Source: an uncultured Muribaculaceae bacterium (GTDB lineage Bacteria; Bacteroidota; Bacteroidia; Bacteroidales; Muribaculaceae). Taken from it: a stretch of 64,000 nt of DNA. The notes beneath the pieces are model-generated. The model was not told the origin of the DNA. It worked only from the letters and a program-made list of their open reading frames with translations, and made no database searches. Position 1 is the stretch's first letter. Each line of letters opens with the position of its first letter. Positions 1 through 7,186 of this stretch are shown here, in pieces. The position numbers were made by a program, and so were the translations under genes. The stretch is from the NCBI GenBank assembly GCA_934667475.1, contig CAKUMB010000002.1, positions 1-64,000 on the forward strand. Direction: 5' to 3'.

Positions 1-40
1 TGTAACGGATATAAAATTCTTTCTCTTCAGACTCACTAAA

Positions 41-499
41 CTATATGCTTAATCCCCCCGGTTTATCGGGTGAGCCGTTCTTTGGACCTTCAAAGATAAA
101 GTCATCGGGGAATGACTGCAAGCGAGCCATTTCGCGAGCAGTAAGCACACGAGGCAACTTGGGGTGAATGTTTACTCCACCATGGCTTTCCTTAATCGTA
201 CACGATGCTTCGTTCCACGGACATTTTTTCCAAGCGTCAGAATAACCTTTGTAAAGGCTTTGTCCCTCTGGTAATTCAAGCATACGCTGCGCCATATCCG
301 GGCGATGCTTGGTAGGTACGTGGTTGAAAGCTTTATTCTCCGGCATATCCATAAGGTCCGCTATAGCCGCACCTGTAGTAATATATTGTGTCGGTTGGAG
401 AATTGGCTTTGGGTGATAATTCTTCAAACCTTTGCGGTTGCCGATGAAAATTACACGCTCTCGCTTCTGAGGGGTATAATAGTAATTAATTATATTCAT
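41..499 (-). CDS. C5-cytosine DNA methyltransferase, C-terminal fragment
   Basis: The 152-residue product carries only the C-terminal part of a Dcm-type cytosine methyltransferase. It opens at motif VIII (TPQKRERVIFIG, about residues 8-19), continues through a target-recognition-like stretch, and reaches motif IX (RVLTAREMARLQSFPDDF). It stops before the QxGNAVPP helix of motif X. Motifs I-VI, with the SAM site and the catalytic PCQ cysteine, are absent, so it cannot methylate alone. The start looks genuine: ATG overlaps the TGA of the preceding gene (ATGA), a TGAGG sequence lies just upstream, and an in-frame stop precedes it by four codons. It is the last visible gene of a leftward AT-rich cassette. 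It could be a subunit of a split C5 enzyme whose alpha chain lies elsewhere, or a decay product. Confidence 0.75.
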   Translation of the reverse strand: MNIINYYYTPQKRERVIFIGNRKGLKNYHPKPILQPTQYITTGAAIADLMDMPENKAFNHVPTKHRPDMAQRMLELPEGQSLYKGYSDAWKKCPWNEASCTIKESHGGVNIHPKLPRVLTAREMARLQSFPDDFIFEGPKNGSPDKPGGLSI

Positions 500-873
500 T
501 TTAGAACCTCATTAGCAGTTAATAAAGCTATCTTACATCTTACGTTATGAGCCAAACTTTCCAACAAATCAATGTAACACCATGCAAAATTAGTTGCTTC
601 CATTTCTTTGATCGGCAACATCTGATATGCTTTTTCTCCACAACAACTTGCGACTCCAATTAAGCTAACTTCCGTTTTATGGAATTTAATTTCAATGTTT
701 TTACTATTATCGTCATGAAGTCTTCCGACATAAGTTTTTTCGCCAGAAAGAATACTTCGAATGTCAGAAACTAGATTATTCATCTTAAACACATCAGATA
801 TTGAGCAATAAGTACTACTGTCAGCACAAATTGACCCAACCACTTGAGCATCTATATTTTGTAAACTTTTCAT
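496..873 (-). CDS. Unknown protein in restriction-modification-like cassette
   Basis: A 125-residue soluble protein that I do not recognise. It has no signal peptide or membrane segment and contains several cysteines, including a CC pair near residue 78. Its start ATG overlaps the stop of the HNH gene upstream (ATGA, 870-873), and its TGA overlaps the start of the C5-methyltransferase fragment downstream (496-499). The three genes are therefore translationally coupled. The context suggests a role in restriction-modification or its control, but nothing in the sequence shows an activity. Codon use is AT-rich like its cassette neighbours and unlike the GC-rich genes further right. Confidence 0.65.
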   Translation of the reverse strand: MKSLQNIDAQVVGSICADSSTYCSISDVFKMNNLVSDIRSILSGEKTYVGRLHDDNSKNIEIKFHKTEVSLIGVASCCGEKAYQMLPIKEMEATNFAWCYIDLLESLAHNVRCKIALLTANEVLK

Positions 874-1595
874 TGTATTAAACAGTTTTCTCTGTGGAAT
901 TTAAGATATTTGAAATGCTGTTCTTCAACTGTTACTAAGCGAATATGACCATCTATACCTAAGATAGTCCTTTCTGACTTTGGAAATTCTTTAGAGAATA
1001 ATATCCTCCCATTATTGTCAAATGCAATAAATCCCAAATCAAACAACTTGTCATAGTTCGGTGTCAATAGCAGTCCATTAAAAACGTCTAATCGTTCTTC
1101 ATTGCTTGCTGTTCTCCAAGGTTTTATATGTGATGCTATCAAGATGTTTGTAAGTCTGCATCTTGTTATGGAGCACCCTGACCAATATAAAATCAACAGC
1201 TCTCGAAACAATCCTTGTCCGATTCGAGACTTTATTATAGCGTTTTTTTCGGTCAGAGTTATTGAATTGTCTTGTTGAACTTTCTGCGTTTCGGAAAGTA
1301 TAGTTTCTTGAATGACTTTTGAATAATTCGAATCTAAAAATTGTTTGTATTTTCTCAATGCAGACTTAAAATTAACCAAGTCTTTTTCACCCTTATAAAT
1401 TGTTCGAGATGATAATGCTCTGCGCTCATCATTTATGATAGTCTGTATTTTGCCTTCGCTCAAATCATCATCTAATTCATACCTCCCTGCCATAAACTTG
1501 AGCCAGGAGATATAGTTCGTTCGAGATCTGGCATTTACATTGCCAAATTGAACCATCCAATGATAGAAATCTGATATGTTATCCGAAAAATTCAT
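870..1595 (-). CDS. HNH endonuclease, restriction-enzyme type
   Basis: The 241-residue protein has a C-terminal HNH_2-type nuclease core: IASHIKPW at about residues 152-159, then NGLLLTPNYDKLFDLGFIAF. This ASHIKPW...NGLLL...DxLFDxG pattern is typical of HNH domains in type II restriction enzymes and McrA-like nucleases. The residue context before it (CSITRCRL) has Arg where many relatives have Gly after SIT. The N-terminal 100 residues look helical and resemble the SAM-like DNA-binding segments seen in front of such domains. It starts 15 bp after the methyltransferase fragment and overlaps the next gene by ATGA. Its cognate methyltransferase is not intact in the window, so either it is inactive, protection comes from elsewhere, or it acts on modified DNA. 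These last points are inference. Confidence 0.75.
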   Translation of the reverse strand: MNFSDNISDFYHWMVQFGNVNARSRTNYISWLKFMAGRYELDDDLSEGKIQTIINDERRALSSRTIYKGEKDLVNFKSALRKYKQFLDSNYSKVIQETILSETQKVQQDNSITLTEKNAIIKSRIGQGLFRELLILYWSGCSITRCRLTNILIASHIKPWRTASNEERLDVFNGLLLTPNYDKLFDLGFIAFDNNGRILFSKEFPKSERTILGIDGHIRLVTVEEQHFKYLKFHRENCLIQ

Positions 1596-1610
1596 AATGA
1601 ATTCGTTATA

Positions 1611-1925
1611 CTAATTTCTCTTTGTAGCAGAAGCCAAATCCATTTTGGACTCAACATAATTAATGATTTCATCGTTTATGTCAAATCCTATGTAGTTGCG
1701 CCCAAGTGTTTCACATTCAAAAAGTGTAGTGCCACTACCCATAAACATTTCAAGCACATTCCCTCCTTCTTCTGTGTAACGACGAATCATTTGATTAGGA
1801 ATCTGAGGAGCAAAGTTGCCGTGGTAAACATTTTCATGCTTGCCTCCCTTAGCTCTTAGCCCCATAATCCATAGGCTATCTACGTTTATGTCAAGTTCTT
1901 TCCATTTGGATTTGTTGAACTTCAT
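1611..1925 (-). CDS. Amino-methyltransferase (N6-A/N4-C), N-terminal fragment
   Basis: The 104-residue product contains an SAM-binding motif I (NVLEMFMGSGTTLFECE, about residues 57-73) followed by LGRNYIGFDIN. It is preceded by the KHENVYHGNFAPQIPNQMIRRYT segment pattern seen at the start of DNA methyltransferases that carry motif I ahead of the DPPY motif. The protein ends about 20 residues after motif I, so the catalytic (D/N/S)PP(Y/F) motif IV and target-recognition part are missing. It looks like the first third of an enzyme of 250-300 residues. The HNH gene follows after 15 bp. The start ATG overlaps a TGA closing a short upstream reading frame. It may be a truncated relic or one chain of a split enzyme. 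Confidence 0.7.
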   Translation of the reverse strand: MKFNKSKWKELDINVDSLWIMGLRAKGGKHENVYHGNFAPQIPNQMIRRYTEEGGNVLEMFMGSGTTLFECETLGRNYIGFDINDEIINYVESKMDLASATKRN

Positions 1926-1934
1926 TGAATAAAA

Positions 1935-1994
1935 TCAAAAAACTCCGATGTAGCTTCTGAAGGCGACCAGACCTTGTGCGACTACAAAGGAGTT
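1935..1994 (-). terminator. Terminator-like hairpin in cassette leader
   Basis: On the minus strand AACTCC (1994-1989) and GTAG (1985-1982) pair with CTAC (1953-1950) and GGAGTT (1946-1941), followed by TTTTGATTTTATT. It lies directly before the methyltransferase start, so it could be a leader attenuator or the end of a lost upstream gene. The stem has a symmetric 3-nt internal loop and a long apical loop, so it is only moderately convincing. Confidence 0.35.
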
Positions 1995-2073
1995 CTTATT
2001 AAAAAGTTACCAGCAAACGTGCCGTTATACGTTCATTTCTTTGGTCATTTACAGAATTTATTGCTTTAAGTAA

Positions 2074-2081
2074 CAAAGTTA
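2074..2081 (-). promoter_or_regulatory. Possible -7 box for R-M cassette
   Basis: TAACTTTG on the minus strand matches the Bacteroidetes -7 consensus TAnnTTTG. It is about 150 bp upstream of the methyltransferase-fragment start. No clear TTTG -33 box is found 19-20 bp further upstream, so this is tentative. Confidence 0.35.
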
Positions 2082-2152
2082 CGACTTTTTGCGATAGCTT
2101 GGCTATTTTGTGAATAAAAATTTATCAGCAAAATTTCGCAGTCGAAAAAATG

Positions 2153-2219
2153 AAGAGCACTCGAAACCGCCTCTCTTAGCGAAGAGCCAAGGTCATTAAC
2201 TGTCGTTTCAAGTGCTCTT
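2153..2219. repeat. 15-bp inverted repeat enclosing a second hairpin
   Basis: The left arm AAGAGCACTCGAAAC (2153-2167) and right arm GTTTCAAGTGCTCTT (2205-2219) match at 14 of 15 positions. The odd pair becomes a G-U wobble in a minus-strand transcript. Inside is a second hairpin, CTCTT-agcg-AAGAG (2173-2186). On the minus strand the structure is followed by CATTTTTTC, which gives a terminator-like tail. It sits between the gdhA terminator and the R-M cassette. It could be a terminator, a small structured RNA or a boundary of the inserted cassette. Confidence 0.6.
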
Positions 2220-2345
2220 GGAACAAAAAAATAGAGCTACTTGCGGAAACATTAGGAAAATCTGCGGACAGCCTCTCCCCCGGCACAGGCAACCCGCCAA
2301 GCGCGGGGCGTTACTTCCACCCTTCCTCAAGCTGCAAACAAAAAC

Positions 2346-2381
2346 AAGGCCGGAACGCGGTTGTTGCCACGTTTCGGCCTT
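2346..2381 (-). terminator. gdhA terminator
   Basis: A hairpin with arms AAGGCCGaAACG and CGTTcCGGCCTT (one opposed mismatch) is followed on the minus strand by TGTTTTTGTTTG. It lies 44 bp past the gdhA stop codon. Confidence 0.75.
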
Positions 2382-2424
2382 GATCGGGTTATACGGGTTT
2401 ATAATATGCTCGTTTCGGGTTGGG

Positions 2425-3765
2425 TTAGATTATGCCCTGTCCCATCATTGCGTGAGCCACCTTCATGAAGCCGGCGATGTTGGCGCCCTTCATGTAGTTC
2501 ATGTAGCCGTCGGCCTCTTGGCCATACTTCACGCACTGCTCATGGATTTCGGCCATGATGTGGTGTAGCTTCTCGTCAACCTCTTCGGCTGTCCAGTAGA
2601 TATGCTGGGCGTTCTGGGTCATTTCAAGGCCAGAAGTTGCCACGCCGCCTGCATTCACTGCCTTGCCGGGGGCATACACCATCTTGTTGGCCAGGAACAC
2701 GTCGATGGCCTCGGCTGTGCAGCCCATGTTCGACACTTCGGCCACCAGCAGCACCTTGTTGGCTGCGAGGGTCTCGGCGTCTTCCTTGCTCACCTCGTTC
2801 TGAGTGGCGCACGGCATTGCAATATCCACTTTCTGCTCCCATGGGCGCTTGCCTGCAAAGAACTTGGCGTTGGGGAACTTCTGGGCGTAGGGTGCGCACA
2901 CGTCGTTGCCGCTGGCGCGGAGCTCAAGCATATAGTCAATCTTCTCCTGGGTGTTGATGCCGTCGGGATCGTAGATGTAGCCGTCAGGACCACTGATGGT
3001 GACAACCTTTGCGCCAAGCTCGGTGGCTTTGGTCACTGTGCCCCAAGCCACATTGCCGAAGCCCGACACGGCCACTGTCTTGCCCTTGAAGTCGGTGCCG
3101 AGGCGGTGGAGCATCTTCTGCACGAAGTAGCATGCGCCAAAGCCTGTTGCCTCGGGACGAATGCGCGAGCCTCCGAATTCAAGACCCTTGCCGGTGAATG
3201 TGCCGGTGTGCTCGTGGGTGAGCTTCTTGTACATGCCAAACATGTAGCCCACTTCGCGGCCGCCGACGCCGATGTCGCCTGCAGGGATGTCCTTATCGGG
3301 ACCAACGTTGCGCCACAGCTCAAGCATGAAGGCCTGGCAGAAACGCATGATTTCGGCGTCGCTCTTGCCCTTGGGGCTGAAGTCAGAGCCTCCCTTGGCA
3401 CCGCCCATAGGCAGCGTGGTGAGGGCATTCTTGAATGTCTGCTCGAAGCCGAGGAACTTAAGGATTGAGAGGTTCACTGAAGCGTGGAAGCGCACACCGC
3501 CCTTATACGGGCCGATGGCGTTATTGAATTGAACGCGGTAGCCGAGATTGGTCTGCACTTCGCCGTTGTCATCAATCCATGTAACACGGAATGTGTAGAT
3601 GCGGTCGGGCTCAACCATTCTCTCGATGATTTTAGCATTCTCAAATTCGGGATGCTTGTCATACTCGTCCTTTACGGTTAAAAGGACTTCACGGACTGCT
3701 TGCAGATATTCGTTTTCACCTGGGTGCTTAACCTGCAAATCGTTTAAAATCTTTTCTACGTTCAT
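2425..3765 (-). CDS. gdhA: NADP-type glutamate dehydrogenase
   Basis: This 446-residue enzyme catalyses reductive amination of 2-oxoglutarate with ammonium to glutamate, and the reverse reaction, in the cytoplasm. The N-terminal catalytic half shows the substrate loop GPYKGGVRFH, MGGAKGGSDF with the catalytic lysine, and PAGDIGVGGREVGYM. The C-terminal half has the Rossmann signature VSGFGNVAWGT (about residues 234-244). Its length is that of the bacterial hexameric small GDH class. It stands alone, divergent from serC, with its own terminator. With glnN at 13.7 kb it covers both main routes of ammonium assimilation. Confidence 0.96.
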   Translation of the reverse strand: MNVEKILNDLQVKHPGENEYLQAVREVLLTVKDEYDKHPEFENAKIIERMVEPDRIYTFRVTWIDDNGEVQTNLGYRVQFNNAIGPYKGGVRFHASVNLSILKFLGFEQTFKNALTTLPMGGAKGGSDFSPKGKSDAEIMRFCQAFMLELWRNVGPDKDIPAGDIGVGGREVGYMFGMYKKLTHEHTGTFTGKGLEFGGSRIRPEATGFGACYFVQKMLHRLGTDFKGKTVAVSGFGNVAWGTVTKATELGAKVVTISGPDGYIYDPDGINTQEKIDYMLELRASGNDVCAPYAQKFPNAKFFAGKRPWEQKVDIAMPCATQNEVSKEDAETLAANKVLLVAEVSNMGCTAEAIDVFLANKMVYAPGKAVNAGGVATSGLEMTQNAQHIYWTAEEVDEKLHHIMAEIHEQCVKYGQEADGYMNYMKGANIAGFMKVAHAMMGQGII

Positions 3766-3836
3766 GATAGATGCGAATTTTTAAAGCGGTTTATATATAA
3801 TTATGTTTATATGTCATTACTGATGTTTTGACGTGA

Positions 3837-3844
3837 CAAATATA
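3837..3844 (-). promoter_or_regulatory. Probable gdhA -7 box
   Basis: TATATTTG on the minus strand fits TAnnTTTG and lies about 70 bp upstream of the gdhA ATG. A -33 TTTG at the expected distance is not evident. Confidence 0.45.
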
Positions 3845-4101
3845 AAGCAAAAAATCTGATTACGCATAGTTCTTGGAGCAAAATTTCCAATTTTTTTTGG
3901 AAGCGACGTGCTTTTTTTAGCAAAATGTCATCGATTGGCGTTGCGCTGAGTTTGCAAATTGCTATCGTTCAGCCCCGTTGCACGCTTTTGTGCCAAGGTA
4001 TGTGCCGTTGGGCTTTCGCTGCACTTTCAAAAAGGCACAAAAAACGGCATTTAGCCACATGGCGTGGATGGCTGTGATTGGCGCATTTTTTCTTTAATTA
4101 A

Positions 4102-4132
4102 TTGTGTGATTACGAAAATTCACTTACATTTG
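4102..4132 (+). promoter_or_regulatory. serC-serA promoter
   Basis: TTG (4102-4104), a 20-nt spacer, then TACATTTG (4125-4132). Both elements and the spacing match the primary Bacteroidetes promoter. It sits about 45 bp before the serC start. Confidence 0.7.
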
Positions 4133-4176
4133 CAATATATGAACTCAATTGTTTAACTAAATAACAACGCATAATT

Positions 4177-5244
4177 ATGAAGAAGCACAATTTTTATGCT
4201 GGTCCGTCGATACTTAGCCAGTATACGATTGACAACACTATTGATGCAATCCGCAACTTTGCAGGCACCGGACTCTCACTCCTTGAGATTTCGCACCGCA
4301 GCAAAGAGTTTACTGCTGTCATGGACGAGGCTCAGGCTTTGTTCAAGGAACTGCTCGACATCCCCGCTGGCTATGAGGTACTCTTCCTTGGTGGCGGTGC
4401 AAGCACTCAGTTCTGCATGGTGCCTTACAATCTGCTCAAGACCAAGGCTGCCTATCTCGATACAGGCACTTGGGCCAACAAAGCTATTAAGGAGGCCAAA
4501 CTGTTTGGCGAAGTTGATGTAGTGGCTTCTTCAAAGGCCGACAACTACGTGTATGTCCCCAAGGACTACACAGTGCCTGCCGATGCCGACTACTTCCACA
4601 TTACCACCAACAACACCATTTATGGCACTGAGATTCGCAAAGATCTTGACTCTCCCGTGCCTTTGGTGGCCGACATGTCGAGCGATATTTTCTCCCGTCC
4701 AGTGGATGTGTCGAAATACGACCTGATTTATGGCGGTGCGCAAAAGAACATTGCTCCCGCCGGTGTTACGTTTGTCATTGTCAAGGTTGACGCACTGGGC
4801 AAGGTGGAGCGCCCCATCCCCACTATGCTCAACTACAAGACACATGTGGACAAGGGCTCGATGTTCAACACTCCTCCGGTGATGCCCATCTATGCGGCTT
4901 TGCAAACCCTCAAGTGGTATAAGCAACTGGGCGGTGTGAAGGAACTTGAGCGTCTCGACAAGGAGAAGGCTGCCTACCTCTACGACGCCATTGACTCAAG
5001 CAAGATGTTTGTGGGTACAGTTCACCCCGAAGACCGCTCAATTATGAACGTGTGCTTCGTGATGAAACCCGAATACAAAGAACTGGAGAAGGACTTCATC
5101 GACTTTGCCGGCACAAAGGGCATCGTGGGCATCAAGGGCCACCGCAGCGTGGGCGGCTTCCGTGCGTCGCTCTACAATGCGCTGCCGCTTGAAAGCGTTA
5201 AGGTGCTTGTTGAGGCCATGAAGGAGTTTGAAAGCAAACGCTAA
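4177..5244 (+). CDS. serC: Phosphoserine aminotransferase
   Basis: The 355-residue, PLP-dependent class V aminotransferase converts 3-phosphohydroxypyruvate plus glutamate to phosphoserine in serine synthesis. The product begins [10 protein letters not shown], the usual SerC amino terminus. It contains [10 protein letters not shown] (phosphate/PLP contact) and the lysine of [13 protein letters not shown] (about residue 190-200) that forms the Schiff base. The C-terminal [16 protein letters not shown] is characteristic. Its length matches the family (about 360). serA follows 58 bp downstream and is probably co-transcribed from the promoter at 4102-4132. Confidence 0.96.
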   Translation: MKKHNFYAGPSILSQYTIDNTIDAIRNFAGTGLSLLEISHRSKEFTAVMDEAQALFKELLDIPAGYEVLFLGGGASTQFCMVPYNLLKTKAAYLDTGTWANKAIKEAKLFGEVDVVASSKADNYVYVPKDYTVPADADYFHITTNNTIYGTEIRKDLDSPVPLVADMSSDIFSRPVDVSKYDLIYGGAQKNIAPAGVTFVIVKVDALGKVERPIPTMLNYKTHVDKGSMFNTPPVMPIYAALQTLKWYKQLGGVKELERLDKEKAAYLYDAIDSSKMFVGTVHPEDRSIMNVCFVMKPEYKELEKDFIDFAGTKGIVGIKGHRSVGGFRASLYNALPLESVKVLVEAMKEFESKR

Positions 5245-5302
5245 TTTGCGTTGGGAACAGAATCGCACAATTATTAAACAACAAGAAACAACACATCGTG
5301 AT

Positions 5303-6220
5303 ATGAAAATATTAGTTGCAACCCAAAAGCCATTCGCTCCTGCCGCCGTCGACGGCATCCGTGAGGTGGTGACTGCCGCCGGCCACGAGCTTGTGCTGGT
5401 GGAAAAAGGAACAAAGGACGACATGATTAAGGCCGTTGCCGACTGTGCAGGACTTATAGTGCGCAGCGACAAGGTGGACAAAGAGGTGCTTGACGCCGCC
5501 AAGGAACTCAAGGTGGTGGTGCGCGCCGGTGCCGGATATGACAACATCGACCTGGCTGAGGCCACTGCACATGGCGTGTGTGTGATGAACACCCCCGGCC
5601 AGAACAGCAACGCTGTGGCCGAACTGGTGTTTGGCATGCTGGTGTACTTGCTGCGCAACCGCTTTGATGGCACATCGGGCTCTGAGCTCAAGGACAAGAC
5701 GCTCGGCATACACGCATTTGGCCAGGTGGGCCGCAATGTGGCACGCATAGCCAAGGGCTTTGGCATGAAGGTGAGCGCATTCGACCCCTTCGTTAAAGAC
5801 GAGGCCATGCTTGCCGAAGGCGTTATCCCCATCCACTCAATTGAGGAGCTTTATAAAGAGAACCAGTTTGTGAGCCTTCACATTCCGGCAACCAAGGATA
5901 CCATAAAGTCGGTCAACAAGGCCCTTATCGACCTTATGCCTAAGAATGCGGTGCTGGTTAACGCCGCCCGCAAGGAGGTGATCGACGAGGACAGCCTGCG
6001 CGAAGCTCTTGAGGCACGCCCCGACTTCAAATATGTGGCCGATGTGAAGCCCGACATTGCTGCTGAATTGCAGGAGAAGTATGGCAACCGCGTGCTGTTC
6101 ACGCCCAAGAAGATGGGCGCGCAGACCGCAGAGGCCAACATCAAGGCTGGCATTGCCGCAGCTGAGCAGGTGGTGGCCAACCTCAAAGACGGATGGAATA
6201 AGTTCCAAGTGAACAAATAA
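5303..6220 (+). CDS. serA: D-3-phosphoglycerate dehydrogenase, short form
   Basis: This 305-residue enzyme oxidises 3-phosphoglycerate to 3-phosphohydroxypyruvate, the first step of serine synthesis. It has only the catalytic and NAD-binding domains and no ACT domain. I chose the ATG at 5303 (MKILVATQ) because it begins at the conserved beta strand. An in-frame start further upstream, inside the end of serC, would add a 25-residue tail unlike the family. The Rossmann loop reads HAFGQVGRNVA, with Ala where the first Gly of GxGxxG is usual. The catalytic Arg is in NAARKEV. The usual catalytic His motif (TPHxGxxT) is TPKKMGAQT, so lysine replaces histidine. This is also reported for the type III enzyme of Entamoeba. 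A terminator follows at 6295. Confidence 0.93.
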   Translation: MKILVATQKPFAPAAVDGIREVVTAAGHELVLVEKGTKDDMIKAVADCAGLIVRSDKVDKEVLDAAKELKVVVRAGAGYDNIDLAEATAHGVCVMNTPGQNSNAVAELVFGMLVYLLRNRFDGTSGSELKDKTLGIHAFGQVGRNVARIAKGFGMKVSAFDPFVKDEAMLAEGVIPIHSIEELYKENQFVSLHIPATKDTIKSVNKALIDLMPKNAVLVNAARKEVIDEDSLREALEARPDFKYVADVKPDIAAELQEKYGNRVLFTPKKMGAQTAEANIKAGIAAAEQVVANLKDGWNKFQVNK

Positions 6221-6294
6221 GCCGAGAGCACAATTAGTCGCTTTATATCTGTGCTGAAAAGCCGGCGTTTTGCGTGGCCATAGGCACAAAAATC

Positions 6295-6343
6295 AAGAGT
6301 AGTCAATGCATTTGTCAAGCAGTGGCTACTCTTATTTTTTTTT
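6295..6343 (+). terminator. serCA terminator, probably bidirectional
   Basis: Arms AAGAGTAG and CTACTCTT enclose a loop and are followed by ATTTTTTTTT on the plus strand. The minus strand also has a short T-run (GATTTTT), so it may serve the convergent phosphatase gene too. Confidence 0.75.
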
Positions 6344-6365
6344 GATGTGTGGCTTGTGGTTTCGG

Positions 6366-7181
6366 TTATTCGGCAAGGGCATACTGGCGCATGGCCTCCA
6401 TGCGGCCGTCGTTCACTTTGCTGGCAAAGTGGGCGTCGCTGTTAAACACCACAGTGAGTCCGCTGCGCTTGAGCATGCCGAAATACCGGCTTGCAGGAAA
6501 AAAGCGGCCGTAGGGCTTCCACGACTTGGTGTTGACCTCAACCGTAAGGTGGTGGTCGGCAATGGCCTCAAACAAATTCTGCACCAGTTTGTCGTACCAC
6601 GGTTCTGAGTCAATGCCCGGCTTGAAGCACGATGCGTTGAAGCCAATCTTGTCGAAGTGGCCGATTATGTCGAAACCGCCCTGCTCCACCATTTTCACCG
6701 ATTGGGCGTAGAATGAGCGCACCACCGCTTCAATGTCGTCGTGGAAGTAGCGGTGCATTTTGCCTGCAAACTCATCGGGATGGCCGTCGATGTCGATTTG
6801 CTCTTGCGGATTGTCGAACGACGGGATGAAGTGCACCGACCCTATGCGGTAGTCAAGCGGCAGTTGCTGGTAGTAGTCGTTGGCTGGGCCGCTGACTTCG
6901 GTAAAGTCGATTTCCATCGACTGGAATATTTCCATTTGGCCGGCATATTTGGCCTTAAGGCGGCAAATTTCATCAAGATACAGCGGCACGTTGGCCTTGC
7001 TCATGTTGCATGGCGAGGCAAACGGTATGGGCGAGTGCGGGCTGAAGCCGAGGTGGGTGAATTCCCGTGCTGCGGCTGCGGCTGCAATGGCCTCCATCGT
7101 GTCACGGCCGTCGCAAAACTGCGTGTGGGTGTGAAAGGTGTATAGCTTGCTCTCGGCGGTTATCTTCTTGAAGTCAATCAT
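6366..7181 (-). CDS. PHP-domain histidinol-phosphatase-like protein
   Basis: The 271-residue protein is a PHP-fold phosphoesterase of the HisJ type. The metal-binding signatures are visible: HTHTQFCDG near the amino terminus, GFSPHSPIP, SMEIDF, GSVHF, IIGHFDK and FNSDAH near the end. These fit hydrolysis of histidinol phosphate or a related sugar phosphate. I place the start at ATG 7181. An AGGAGG sequence stands 8 nt upstream, which is unusually strong for this phylum. The in-frame GTG at 7190 would fall inside that site. It is the last gene of the recQ operon and no other his genes are in the window, so the substrate remains open. Confidence 0.85.
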   Translation of the reverse strand: MIDFKKITAESKLYTFHTHTQFCDGRDTMEAIAAAAAAREFTHLGFSPHSPIPFASPCNMSKANVPLYLDEICRLKAKYAGQMEIFQSMEIDFTEVSGPANDYYQQLPLDYRIGSVHFIPSFDNPQEQIDIDGHPDEFAGKMHRYFHDDIEAVVRSFYAQSVKMVEQGGFDIIGHFDKIGFNASCFKPGIDSEPWYDKLVQNLFEAIADHHLTVEVNTKSWKPYGRFFPASRYFGMLKRSGLTVVFNSDAHFASKVNDGRMEAMRQYALAE

Positions 7182-7186
7182 GCTGT

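Larger units (their letters stand above)
1926..2424. other. Intergenic region between R-M cassette and gdhA
   Basis: About 500 bases without a convincing gene. It holds a terminator-like hairpin in the cassette leader, a possible leftward -7 box, a long inverted repeat at 2153-2219 and the gdhA terminator. In one minus-strand frame, 19 codons (SHKVWSPSEATSEFFDFIQ, bounded by stops) end in a TGA that overlaps the methyltransferase start as ATGA. This copies the coupling of the other cassette genes and could be the tail of a deleted gene. The section 2220-2340 is GC-rich and I see nothing in it. Confidence 0.6.
3766..4176. other. Divergent intergenic region gdhA/serC
   Basis: About 410 bases that carry the -7 box of gdhA near 3840 (minus) and the serC promoter near 4102-4132 (plus). 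The middle, about 3890-4080, has no ORF, repeat or RNA fold that I can support. Confidence 0.6.

Noticed and set aside
1..2424. Mobile element or prophage at the left edge
   Set aside because: No integrase, transposase, target-site duplication or terminal repeat was found; only base composition and R-M content suggest transfer.
2212..2568. 118-codon frame running from the intergenic region into gdhA
   Set aside because: It crosses the gdhA terminator and stop codon on the opposite strand and shows no family features.
2602..3468. 288-codon open frame antisense to gdhA
   Set aside because: Composition (Ala, Cys, His, Leu, Val) is that of a reverse-complement shadow; gdhA is certain.
5228..5302. 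Longer serA start inside the end of serC
   Set aside because: The extra 25 residues are not found at the start of this family, and the ATG at 5303 begins at the conserved first strand.
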